Assembly (NCBI RefSeq): GCF_051967575.1
Contig: NZ_JBQCJW010000003.1
Coordinates: 62,001 to 126,000, forward strand
Length of the DNA: 64,000 nucleotides
Source of the DNA: Solibacillus silvestris_B
Lineage (GTDB): Bacteria; Bacillota; Bacilli; Bacillales_A; Planococcaceae
Reading direction: 5' to 3'
Part shown: in pieces, positions 42,869 to 51,307 of the stretch
Layout of the letters: each line of letters begins with the position of its first letter
How positions within the stretch are numbered: position 1 is the stretch's first letter
Position numbers and translations under genes: made by a program
Notes under the pieces: model-generated
Databases searched by the model: none
Told to the model about the DNA's origin: nothing
The model's input: only the letters and a program-made list of their open reading frames with translations

Positions 42869-43462
42869 CTAAAAGTTTAGTTTTAGTAGTTGTAATGTAA
42901 GCATTTTTTGAACTAACGATGCGATCGGCAAACCGACCACATTATTATAATCTCCTTCTATGCGATCCACGAGCATGGCGCCGCTCGTCTGAATCCCATA
43001 TCCGCCTGCTTTGTCAAATGGATCGCCCGTTTGAACATATGCTTGTACCATTTGCGTGGAAACCTTTTTAAAAATGACCGACGTTGTCTCGACGAATGTA
43101 TGCTCTGCTCCGTCCGCTAAAATGATCGCAACAGCAGTCATCACTTCATGGCGATTGCCTGCCAGTCGAGTCAAATGCTGGATCGCTTCTTCAGAAGATG
43201 CAGGTTTGTGTAAAATTTGGCCATCGAAAACAACGATTGTATCTGCTCCGATAATGCATTTACGAGGACATTTTTTCGCAACATCACGTGTTTTTAAGAG
43301 CGCAACTTCTATCACGTATTCCTCAATGGTGCCGGCTTTGACGCTCGTTTCCACAACATCGCTCGTTACGATTGTGAAAGGTATATTTAACATGTTGAGC
43401 AATTCCTTTCTTCGCGGCGAAGAAGAAGCTAAAACGAGTTGTTCATCTGTAGTAAAATTCAT
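42869..43462 (-). CDS. maf: Maf-family nucleoside triphosphate pyrophosphatase
   Basis: House-cleaning dTTP/UTP pyrophosphatase linked to septum formation, 197 residues. N-terminal LASSSPRRKELLNML, the central IIGADTIVVFDG and the C-terminal DKAGGYGIQ and VVGLPIASL motifs are complete. The ATG at 43462 lies seven bases after AGGAGG; two codons further upstream a TTG is in frame. Confidence 0.97.
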   Translation of the reverse strand: MNFTTDEQLVLASSSPRRKELLNMLNIPFTIVTSDVVETSVKAGTIEEYVIEVALLKTRDVAKKCPRKCIIGADTIVVFDGQILHKPASSEEAIQHLTRLAGNRHEVMTAVAIILADGAEHTFVETTSVIFKKVSTQMVQAYVQTGDPFDKAGGYGIQTSGAMLVDRIEGDYNNVVGLPIASLVQKMLTLQLLKLNF

Positions 43463-43566
43463 TTCCAATCCTCCTGCTTACTATAGTAACCGACAATTGG
43501 AAATTTGAACAATTCGCTCTAATATTTTTTTTGGTCCATAAAGACATTTTCAAGTATTTTTGCACG

Positions 43567-44169
43567 TCAAAAAGTCACTTTTAAGCAATCCAGGCGCTCA
43601 TAATAATTGATAAACATATGGAGACGAACGATATTCGGGTTCGTCGACAGCTTCGAGACTTCAGTCGCAAGTTCGATCCAATCATTCGGCACTAATTGTT
43701 CATCGATCGTTTCGGCTTGCTGGACCATTAGCATTTTTGTATCTTTCAATGTAATCGGCAGCTGAAGCTCGGCATTTTTCGGGCAGCTGCTCGTCACGGT
43801 AATTTTTTTATAAAAAGCGCTTGGAATTGTTGTTAATGCAGCTTCCACCTTTTCTGTATCAAGACGTGACCAAACAAAAAACTGTTCGTCCACTTTCACG
43901 ACTGCCGCTTTGTTTAGTGTCGGATAAGTCGCTAAAAATTGTGCCGCGCTGTCGAAATTCGAAAAGACGCCGTGCTGCAATACAAAATACTGCTGCTGGA
44001 CTTTCTGTTCCTCGGCCGCCTCAGTCGTTTGCACTGTAGGCACCGTTTCTGCTTGTTGTTCTTTTGCTGGTAACTGTAAAATAAAGATAAATAATAAGAC
44101 GCCGGCAAGCCCTGTTAAACCTCCGATGAACATTGCTTGAATGATGGCATTATTTTTTAAAGCTTTCAT
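43567..44169 (-). CDS. Membrane-anchored SPOR-like protein, probably SpoIIB
   Basis: About 200 residues: a short cytoplasmic start, one transmembrane helix (AMFIGGLTGLAGVLLFIFIL), a Gln/Glu/Thr-rich linker, then a SPOR-like module (YFVLQHGVFSNFDSAAQFLA ... VVKVDEQFFVWSRL). This layout and the place between folC and maf match B. subtilis spoIIB, a sporulation septum protein. Sequence similarity is low by nature, so the name is inferred mainly from position. comC, present there in B. subtilis, is missing here. Confidence 0.6.
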   Translation of the reverse strand: MKALKNNAIIQAMFIGGLTGLAGVLLFIFILQLPAKEQQAETVPTVQTTEAAEEQKVQQQYFVLQHGVFSNFDSAAQFLATYPTLNKAAVVKVDEQFFVWSRLDTEKVEAALTTIPSAFYKKITVTSSCPKNAELQLPITLKDTKMLMVQQAETIDEQLVPNDWIELATEVSKLSTNPNIVRLHMFINYYERLDCLKVTF

Positions 44170-44220
44170 ATTTGCCACAGCTCCATCTCTTTTTATGTCA
44201 ACAATAGCAAATTAGACATA

Positions 44221-44248
44221 AAAAAAGGCGAGACTACTGTCGTCTCGA
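44221..44248 (-). terminator. Terminator-like hairpin upstream of the spoIIB-like stop region
   Basis: CGAGAC (44229-44234) pairs with GTCTCG (44242-44247), followed on the minus strand by CCTTTTTTTATG. It lies between the distal folC gene and the spoIIB-like gene and should end the folC transcript. Confidence 0.75.
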
Positions 44249-44390
44249 CTTAAAAAGTTTTCGCTATTTTTCTTCTTTATTTGCAAAAAGGGCATATTTC
44301 ACAAAAAAGAAATTAAAGTCAATTAATGTTTTCCAAAAACGCAAATACAAAATATGCCGCAGCAAATTTCTATACATGTCACATTAAAGA

Positions 44391-45644
44391 CTAGAACTCT
44401 TGCATTTTTTGACGAATTTCACTTAATAAATATAAGGAACCCGTCACAATGCGGATTGTCCCTTCTTGCAGCGGAAGTTTCAACAATGCGGCAACATCGC
44501 TAATTATTTGCTTTTCCTCAGCATGACTGAGACTATAAATGGCTGTCGCTTGCATCGCCCGTTCGTTTTGAATGTCGGCAAAGTAAAAAGCATCTCCCAC
44601 TTCCTCCAATATATGAAGGATCGACCGAACATCTTTGTCCGCCAATAATCCGATAACGAACTCAATTCGCTTCATAGGAAAATGCTCTTTGATTGTGTCG
44701 ACCAACGACTGAATGCTTGCAGGGTTGTGTGCACCATCAAAATATACATTCGGCAGCACCTGTTCAAAGCGGCCGGCAAGTGTGGCATTTTTTATTCCGA
44801 GCTGAATTTTTTGTTCATCAAGCTCAAGTTCAAATATATCCAATACTTCCAAAAAGGCTGTAATCGCACAAGCCATATTATAGCCTTGATGCATTCCTAA
44901 AAGCTGACGCCGCAAATCTGTTACCCTTAATTGCCGCGAGAAATTTTCGTATGTCTCTGCGCCTTTACTTTTCGTTACGGTAAAATGCGTGTTATATGCC
45001 AGAAGAGATACATGTTTCGCCTTTGCCTCTTGTTCAAAAACTTGCGTAGCGTCTTTTGCCATTTCTCCTATTACAGCAGGGCGATTTTGTTTGAATATGC
45101 CCGCTTTATGGTGTGCAATGCTTGTCAATGTATCCCCCAAAAAGTTTGTATGCTCCAACGCAATGCTCGGTACGACAGAAACAATCGGTGTGACAACATT
45201 TGTACTGTCCTCTCTTCCGCCCATCCCTGCCTCAATTAACACTAGATCGGGCTTTTGGTCAGCAAAATATAAAAACGCAGCGGTCGTTAATAGCTCAAAG
45301 TCCGTTAGTTCCCCGCTAAGCCCTGCCTCTGCTATTCGCTTAAACATACAATCCATTTGCTCACTTGAAATAGGCTTTCCATCAATTTGGATTTGATCAT
45401 GGACATCGACAATACAAGGCGACATAAACTTGCCGACCGACAATCCGTAAGCCCTTGCCATCCCTTCCACAAATGCCAATGTCGAGCCTTTTCCGTTCGT
45501 TCCGGCAAAATGCACAACTTCCAATCGCTTTTCAGGATGACCCAGCTTACTTAACGCTGTTTCAATAGCGGTCAGCCCAGGCTTAATGGCATGATCACTT
45601 TCCACTTGCCAACGCTTCTTATATATATGCAGCAGAGGTATCAT
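44391..45644 (-). CDS. folC: Folylpolyglutamate/dihydrofolate synthase paralogue 2
   Basis: Mur-ligase-like enzyme, 417 residues, that adds glutamate to folates. P-loop VHFAGTNGKGSTLAFVEG, central LIEAGMGGREDSTNVVTP, SIALEHTNFLGDTL and the C-terminal VYFDGAHNPASI motif are all present, so both domains appear functional. It overlaps the upstream folC by 4 bp (ATGA). Having two adjacent copies is unusual; B. subtilis has a single folC. One copy may be specialised for dihydrofolate synthase activity, which sequence alone does not settle. Confidence 0.92.
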   Translation of the reverse strand: MIPLLHIYKKRWQVESDHAIKPGLTAIETALSKLGHPEKRLEVVHFAGTNGKGSTLAFVEGMARAYGLSVGKFMSPCIVDVHDQIQIDGKPISSEQMDCMFKRIAEAGLSGELTDFELLTTAAFLYFADQKPDLVLIEAGMGGREDSTNVVTPIVSVVPSIALEHTNFLGDTLTSIAHHKAGIFKQNRPAVIGEMAKDATQVFEQEAKAKHVSLLAYNTHFTVTKSKGAETYENFSRQLRVTDLRRQLLGMHQGYNMACAITAFLEVLDIFELELDEQKIQLGIKNATLAGRFEQVLPNVYFDGAHNPASIQSLVDTIKEHFPMKRIEFVIGLLADKDVRSILHILEEVGDAFYFADIQNERAMQATAIYSLSHAEEKQIISDVAALLKLPLQEGTIRIVTGSLYLLSEIRQKMQEF

Positions 45645-46912
45645 TCAATCCATCCCCTTTTCACAAAAAGACTGCGCACTTCAGCAATAAAATATAAAGA
45701 CCCGGTAATGACAAATAGTTCATCGTCCGCCAATCGCTCCATTTCCTCGTCCAGCAGCTGCTTCCAATTTTTATGGCAAAACTTATTCGCATGCTTGCTT
45801 TGTTCGAAAAGCTGTTCGGCTGTTGCAGCACGCGGTAAACCGATTTCGGTGAAGTGCATTTCAGTCGCCGCCTCATCCATTAATTCAATGCTTATGGCAT
45901 GGTCCTTATCCTGTAATGCCGCATATACAAACTTCACCTTTTTATGCGGCGCCGTTTTTTTTAACGTATCGATTAAAGCAGCCGTCCCTTCTGAATTATG
46001 CGCGCCGTCTAAAATAATATTGTGCCGGACTTGCTCAAACCGGCCTTCCCATTTCGCTTTCTGGAGCGCATTCTTTACTTTTTGCGCATCCATTGCCGGC
46101 AAAAATAAATTTGCGGCGGTAATCGCCAGTGCCGCATTGGAAATTTGATGGTCACCAACCATTGCAAGCTCAATATTTTCGATTTTCATATTTGAAATAT
46201 AGTCAAAATCGGCACCTGTCTTCTTTTCAACATAAAATTGCTCGCCCAGCGTATAAATGGACGCGCATAAATTTGTTGCCGTTTCTTTAATTACCGCAAG
46301 CGCTTCCGTATTTTTTACACCGACGACTACAGGCTTCATCGTTTTGATAATACCCGCTTTTTCCGATGCGATTTCTGCATATGTCCCGCCAAGCATGTCC
46401 GTATGCTCCAATGAAATCGTCGTAATGACGCTCACTTCCGGTGTAACAACATTTGTAGAATCTAAACGCCCGCCAATCCCTGTTTCGAGCAATGCAACAT
46501 CCAATTGCTGCTCCGAAAAATACTGTAGGGCTATTAATGTCATGAATTCAAAAAAACTCGGAAATTTCCCATCCAGCTTTTCCTCGATAATCCGGGCAAG
46601 CATGTTCGCTATGCGCAAAAAGTCGGCATCGGAAATCGGTTGCTTATTTACCGTCACACGTTCATTCGCGCGCTCCAAATGCGGGGATATAAAGGCACCG
46701 ACCGTTAAGCCATGCTCCATTAAAATTTCCCGCACTGCATTTAATGTGGAGCCTTTTCCATTCGAACCAGCAAAATGAATAAATTTTGTTTTTTGTTCAG
46801 GGTTGCCGAGCACATTTAAAATAATATGGGCTGACTGCAGTGGCTCTCCTTTATACTCGCTCGCTTTTAACCGGAAAATAAAATCCGTGCATTGCTCGAT
46901 CTTTTGAAACAT
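45641..46912 (-). CDS. folC: Folylpolyglutamate/dihydrofolate synthase paralogue 1
   Basis: 423 residues with the same architecture as its downstream neighbour: P-loop IHFAGSNGKGSTLNAV, LLETGIGGRLDSTNVVTPE, TTISLEHTDMLGGTYAEIA and IILDGAHNSEGTAALID. The two proteins are clearly homologous but well diverged, so the duplication is not recent. Follows valS as folC does in B. subtilis, which makes this copy the positional orthologue. Confidence 0.95.
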   Translation of the reverse strand: MFQKIEQCTDFIFRLKASEYKGEPLQSAHIILNVLGNPEQKTKFIHFAGSNGKGSTLNAVREILMEHGLTVGAFISPHLERANERVTVNKQPISDADFLRIANMLARIIEEKLDGKFPSFFEFMTLIALQYFSEQQLDVALLETGIGGRLDSTNVVTPEVSVITTISLEHTDMLGGTYAEIASEKAGIIKTMKPVVVGVKNTEALAVIKETATNLCASIYTLGEQFYVEKKTGADFDYISNMKIENIELAMVGDHQISNAALAITAANLFLPAMDAQKVKNALQKAKWEGRFEQVRHNIILDGAHNSEGTAALIDTLKKTAPHKKVKFVYAALQDKDHAISIELMDEAATEMHFTEIGLPRAATAEQLFEQSKHANKFCHKNWKQLLDEEMERLADDELFVITGSLYFIAEVRSLFVKRGWIE

Positions 46913-47080
46913 CTATTTCCTCTCCCTATTGATGCTGTTATGTAATATATTCAATTATAGCGAAATTAAAAAAAGGTTTTTCGAAAAATGCCTTTAAGGA
47001 CGAACTTTATGCCGAACATGGCGGCAATTGATTATGGCCGCTTCATAGGCAAGTTATTTAGCGTATTTTCATCAGAAGAA

Positions 47081-47116
47081 GGGCTGCGCAAAATACTTCT
47101 CTTTTTGCGCAGCCCA
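47081..47116 (-). terminator. Hairpin downstream of valS
   Basis: GGGCTGCGCAAAA and TTTTGCGCAGCCC form a perfect 13-bp stem just after the valS stop. The following minus-strand sequence TTCTTCT is a poor T-run, so termination may be partial. Confidence 0.65.
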
Positions 47117-47129
47117 TTCCCAATTACAA

Positions 47130-49772
47130 TTACATATTTTTCAATTCTGCAATACGCTTTTCAACCGTCGCGAATTTCTCTTCATAGTCCGCCAATTTTT
47201 CGCGTTCTGCCGCTACTAAAGCTTCCGGCGCCTTTGAAACAAACCGTTCGTTCGATAATTTGCCGGAAACTAATTTAACTTCTTTCGCCCATTTGTCCAG
47301 CTCTTTTTCAAGGCGGGCGATTTCTTCTTCAATATTGATTAAGCCTGCTAATGGCATGAAGATTTCCGCCCCTGAAACTACTGCTGACATCGCCTGTGCC
47401 GGCGCTTCAAGCTGCGCGCCGATTGTTAAGCCTTCCGGATTACAGAATTTTTCGATATAGCCTTTGTTCGCTTCAAGTATAGCCGCTGTTTGATCATCTT
47501 TTGCTGAAATCGTCATCGCTACTTTTTTGCTCATCGGCGTGTTCACTTCTGCACGGATATTACGTACTGAACGGATAATATCCATTAATAGCTGCATATC
47601 GCCTGCTTCTGCCGTAAAGTTGAATGCCGGATTTACAGTCGGCCATGCAGCAACTGTAATTGACTCCCCTTCATGCGGCAAATGCTGCCAAATTTCCTCT
47701 GTAACGAACGGCATTAATGGGTGAAGTAAACGCATTGTGTTATCCAATACGTAGGCAAGCACCGAACGCGCCGTTAATTTGGCAGCTTCGTCTTCACCGT
47801 ATAATGGTAATTTCGCCATTTCGATATACCAGGAACAGAAATCATCCCAAATAAAATTATACAATTCACGGCCGACTTCACCGAACTCATATTTATCAGA
47901 TAATGCTGTTACACGTTCAATCGTTTCATTCAGGCGGGAAAGAATCCATTTATCCGCTGTTGAAAGATCACCTGTTAAATCGATTTGCCCGTATGTTAAG
48001 CCTTCCATATTCATCAATGCAAAACGGGATGCGTTCCAGATTTTATTTACAAAGTTCCATGTCGATTCTACTTTTTCTGTTGAGTAGCGTAAATCTTGCC
48101 CTGGAGATGAACCTGTCGCAAGGAAGTAACGCAATGAATCCGCGCCATATTGGTCAATCACATCCATCGGGTCAACACCATTGCCAAGCGATTTAGACAT
48201 TTTGCGTCCTTCTTCATCACGCACTAAACCGTGGATTAATACGTCTTTAAATGGACGTTGCCCGGTAAATTCTTTTCCTTGGAAGATCATGCGGCTTACC
48301 CAGAAGAAAATAATGTCATAGCCAGTTACTAGCGTATTTGTCGGATAGTAGCGTTTATATAACGCATCTTCCTCATTCGGCCAGTTCATTGTAGAAAATG
48401 GCCATAATGCGGATGAGAACCATGTATCAAGAACATCTTCGTCTTGTGTCCAGTTTTCCTTATCTTCAGGCGCATTTTTTCCAACATAGATTTCGCCAGT
48501 TTCATTATTGTACCAAGCCGGAATTTGGTGCCCCCACCATAATTGGCGGGAAATACACCAGTCATGGATATTTTCCATCCAGCGGTTATATGTGTTTTCG
48601 AAACGATTTGGCACGAAGTTTACTTTTTCGTTTTCTTCTGCCTGTATTTTTAATGCTTCTTCAGCCAATGGCGCCATTTTAACGAACCATTGTTTTGAAA
48701 GGTAAGGCTCTACTACTGCATCTGTGCGCTCTGAATGACCTACTTGGTGCACATGCGGCTCGATTTCGATTAATACACCCGCTTCTTGCAAGTCCGCCAC
48801 AATTTGCTTACGGCATTCGAATCGGTCCATTCCATTATATTTTCCGGCAAGCTCATTCATCGTGCCGTCTTCGTTCATTACTAAAATACGCTCTAAATTA
48901 TGACGGTTCCCAACTTCAAAGTCATTCGGGTCATGTGCCGGCGTCATTTTTACAACACCTGTGCCGAATTCCATATCCACATAGTCATCTGCCACGATTG
49001 GAATTTCGCGTCCTACGATTGGTAAAATTACCGTTTTTCCTACTAAGTGTGCATAGCGCTCATCTTCTGGATGTACAGCAACACCTGAATCGCCAAGCAT
49101 TGTTTCAGGACGCGTCGTTGCGACACGCAATTTACCAGAGCCGTCTGCCAGCGGGTATTCCATATGGTAAAATGCGCCCTCTACTTCTTTGTGGATAACT
49201 TCGATGTCGGAAAGGGCTGTTTTTGCCGCAGGGTCCCAGTTGATAATGCGTTCGCCGCGGTAAATATAGCCTTTTTCGTACAGCTTTACGAAAACCTCTT
49301 TTACCGCTTCTGATAAACCTTCATCCAATGTGAAGCGCTCTTTTGAATAATCCAGCCCTAAGCCTAGCTTCGCCCATTGCGCACGGATGTGGGAAGCGTA
49401 TTCTTCTTTCCATTCCCATGTTTTTTCAAGGAATTTTTCACGGCCAAGATCGTAGCGGGAAATGCCTTCACCGCGCAATTGCTCCTCCACTTTCGCCTGT
49501 GTTGCGATCCCTGCATGGTCCATACCAGGCAGCCATAGCGCGTCATAGCCTTGCATGCGCTTCATGCGGATTAAAATATCCTGTAATGTTGTATCCCATG
49601 CATGGCCGAGATGCAATTTCCCTGTTACGTTCGGTGGTGGAATAACGATGGAATATGGTTCTTTATCGCTTGTTGGATCTGCTTCGAAAAATTTGCCGTT
49701 CAGCCACCATTCATAGCGGCCGGCTTCTGTTGACTTTGGATCATACTTTGTTGGCATTGTGATTTCCGTCAT
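47130..49772 (-). CDS. valS: Valine--tRNA ligase
   Basis: Class I synthetase, 880 residues. HIGH motif in PPPNVTGKLHLGHAW, editing domain with TTRPETMLGD and DPNDFEVG, KMSKS motif in GRKMSKSLGNG, anticodon-binding domain after ~600 and the C-terminal coiled coil (LEKELDKWAKEVKLVSGKLS). AAGGAGAG precedes the ATG. Controlled by the T-box leader upstream. Confidence 0.98.
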   Translation of the reverse strand: MTEITMPTKYDPKSTEAGRYEWWLNGKFFEADPTSDKEPYSIVIPPPNVTGKLHLGHAWDTTLQDILIRMKRMQGYDALWLPGMDHAGIATQAKVEEQLRGEGISRYDLGREKFLEKTWEWKEEYASHIRAQWAKLGLGLDYSKERFTLDEGLSEAVKEVFVKLYEKGYIYRGERIINWDPAAKTALSDIEVIHKEVEGAFYHMEYPLADGSGKLRVATTRPETMLGDSGVAVHPEDERYAHLVGKTVILPIVGREIPIVADDYVDMEFGTGVVKMTPAHDPNDFEVGNRHNLERILVMNEDGTMNELAGKYNGMDRFECRKQIVADLQEAGVLIEIEPHVHQVGHSERTDAVVEPYLSKQWFVKMAPLAEEALKIQAEENEKVNFVPNRFENTYNRWMENIHDWCISRQLWWGHQIPAWYNNETGEIYVGKNAPEDKENWTQDEDVLDTWFSSALWPFSTMNWPNEEDALYKRYYPTNTLVTGYDIIFFWVSRMIFQGKEFTGQRPFKDVLIHGLVRDEEGRKMSKSLGNGVDPMDVIDQYGADSLRYFLATGSSPGQDLRYSTEKVESTWNFVNKIWNASRFALMNMEGLTYGQIDLTGDLSTADKWILSRLNETIERVTALSDKYEFGEVGRELYNFIWDDFCSWYIEMAKLPLYGEDEAAKLTARSVLAYVLDNTMRLLHPLMPFVTEEIWQHLPHEGESITVAAWPTVNPAFNFTAEAGDMQLLMDIIRSVRNIRAEVNTPMSKKVAMTISAKDDQTAAILEANKGYIEKFCNPEGLTIGAQLEAPAQAMSAVVSGAEIFMPLAGLINIEEEIARLEKELDKWAKEVKLVSGKLSNERFVSKAPEALVAAEREKLADYEEKFATVEKRIAELKNM

Positions 49773-49806
49773 GTGAATCTCTCCTTAAAATAAATTCAAC
49801 TAAAAT

Positions 49807-50230
49807 AAAAAACTCCCTTCGCCTATAAAAAAGGACGAGGGAGTTAGTTCGCGGTACCACCTTTAATTCCGTCGGTCAAGTCAAGCGTCCGCATACTTCG
49901 TCATTCGCTTCACTCGTCCGCTCATGAACTATGCGTTCAATTTGCGTCTTCGCTCGGCTGCGTTTCTTGTCTGACAAGCGCTTTCTTTTGACCTTTCATA
50001 TTAAAAAGTCAAGCGCTCGCATACAATGTGAATATGCGGCGTTGCAATGCCCAAACGGCACTTCATTCGATAACGGTGTTTAACCGGAACTTAGCTACTA
50101 ATTCGTTCACTAAGTCAGCTCCTAGGCTACCTTCTGTACGGACGATGCAGAAACTTTCCAGCTGCCGTTTCCTCTCTGTGCATCATGAGCATACATACTC
50201 TTCCTGTTCATCGCTTCAATTATATTGTTG
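49807..50230 (-). promoter_or_regulatory. T-box leader of valS (Val specifier GUA), unusually long
   Basis: The T-box AAAGGTGGTACCGCG reads at 49865-49851 on the minus strand, followed by the terminator AACTCCCTCG...CGAAGGGAGTTTTTT (49846-49807). Upstream are AGAGTATG, AGAGAGG and, at 50133-50128, GAAG-GTA: GTA (50130-50128) is a valine codon in the specifier position. Specifier-to-T-box distance is ~265 nt versus ~80 nt in the alaS leader. The extra length contains a segment bounded by near-perfect direct repeats at 49880-49896 and 50008-50024, apparently an insertion. Confidence 0.9.
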
Positions 50231-50236
50231 CAATTT

Positions 50237-50265
50237 ATTTTAAGCTGTTTTTTGCGAAATTTCAA
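50237..50265 (-). promoter_or_regulatory. Sigma-A promoter of the valS leader
   Basis: TTGAAA (50265-50260), 17-base spacer, TAAAAT (50242-50237) on the minus strand. The start point would be about 50230. A second candidate -10, TATAAT, follows closely downstream. Confidence 0.7.
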
Positions 50266-50337
50266 GTGCCGGATTGCATTATGCAAAAACACGTTTTTTA
50301 TTATGTTTACATATACTATGCAAAAGGGGTTTGGAAA

Positions 50338-50529
50338 TTGCGAAAAAATTATAATCCGTACTTGTTGCCGCCATGGTTGCGAAAACTCCGCTTTTATATG
50401 AAGCACTGCATTATTCCGCTAACTGTTTTTCAAGCAATCCGAACAATCATAGTCCCGACAACAGGCGATATATTATTATTGGCGGTCCTTATTTTAATCT
50501 GTTACTTATTATTAACAGACTTCATTTAA
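50338..50529 (+). CDS. Small conserved-looking membrane protein
   Basis: 63 residues from TTG at 50338, preceded by AAAGGGG with good spacing. Basic N-terminal part with two PPWLRKLRF-like amphipathic pieces (NYNPYLLPPWLRKLRFYMKH), then a conserved-looking PLTVFQAIRTIIVPTTGDI segment, and one strong transmembrane helix (LLLAVLILICYLLLTDFI). It has its own terminator and lies divergent to valS. I recognise the style as a short Bacillales membrane protein but cannot name it. Function unknown. Confidence 0.65.
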   Translation: MRKNYNPYLLPPWLRKLRFYMKHCIIPLTVFQAIRTIIVPTTGDILLLAVLILICYLLLTDFI

Positions 50530-50551
50530 AATCCTTTCGGAAAATGAAATG

Positions 50552-50592
50552 GTCCCGTAAGATAAGCGACTTACGGAACCGTTTTTTTATTT
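50552..50592. terminator. Terminator between the small membrane gene and the spoVID-like gene
   Basis: GGTCCCGTAAG pairs with CTTACGGAACC with one mismatch, followed on the plus strand by GTTTTTTTATTTT. It mainly serves the plus-strand gene but also abuts the 3' end of the minus-strand gene. Confidence 0.82.
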
Positions 50593-51246
50593 TTTCACTT
50601 GGATTTGGACACGGCTGTATGCATCGGCCAGTTGCTCCAAAAAATCAAGCTCTTCTGAAACAAGCTGAACTGGCGGTGTTTCTTGCTGTAGCTCAGCTTG
50701 CAGGTCCGCTTCAGCCAGTACTATATGTTCTTCAATAGAAGGTTGTTGCACCGGCTCGGCAGCTTCGGTCATTTCGACGATTTCAGCATTTTCCGTGATT
50801 TCAAGGACTTCCGCGTTTTCAGCGATTTCAGCTTTTTCGCTGACTTCCGCGATTGCTTGTACATTCTTTTCCATATCGCAATGAACATGCCAGCTACATA
50901 AGCAGCAACCATTATTCGGTTCGATTTTCACATCCTTTATGCGAAGAGAAATATTTCCGATGTCATCATTCGGAAAATCGATGGCAAATGGCAAGGCGTA
51001 TTCAAAATAGCCATGATCTTTTTCAATATCCATATGCTCGATATAAATGCCTTCCTCTATTTCCTCTTCCCTTGGTACATGATCAAATTGGATATTTCCT
51101 TTTAATACATAAATGCCTCTTAATACAATTGAATCATCCTTGGTTTCCTCATGCCATTTCGGTTCGACAACTATTTTGGAATTTGCTAGGACATTTCCTA
51201 ATTGCTTCGGAAATGTGAACATCTCGTTCATTTCCCACTGTTGCAT
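50587..51246 (-). CDS. SpoVID-like spore coat protein, short form
   Basis: 219 residues. The N-terminal ~120 residues form a beta-rich domain (VLRGIYVLKGNIQFDHVPRE, YFEYALPFAIDFPNDDIGNI) like the N-terminal region of SpoVID. An acidic imperfect repeat follows (AEIAENAEVLEITENAEIVE) and a C-terminal segment LDFLEQLADAYSRVQIQVKK. B. subtilis SpoVID is ~575 residues and ends in a LysM domain; none is seen here. The position between valS and hemL is that of spoVID. AGGAGGGG precedes the start. The name rests on position and N-terminal pattern. Confidence 0.65.
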   Translation of the reverse strand: MQQWEMNEMFTFPKQLGNVLANSKIVVEPKWHEETKDDSIVLRGIYVLKGNIQFDHVPREEEIEEGIYIEHMDIEKDHGYFEYALPFAIDFPNDDIGNISLRIKDVKIEPNNGCCLCSWHVHCDMEKNVQAIAEVSEKAEIAENAEVLEITENAEIVEMTEAAEPVQQPSIEEHIVLAEADLQAELQQETPPVQLVSEELDFLEQLADAYSRVQIQVKK

Positions 51247-51307
51247 AAAAAATCCCCTCCTACGTTTACATTATGCATAGAAAGGGGATTTATGAGTTCT
51301 TAATAGA

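Noticed and set aside
46988..47278. Plus-strand ORF of 96 codons overlapping the valS 3' end
   Set aside because: No ribosome binding site, overlaps valS antisense, and contains the valS terminator stem.
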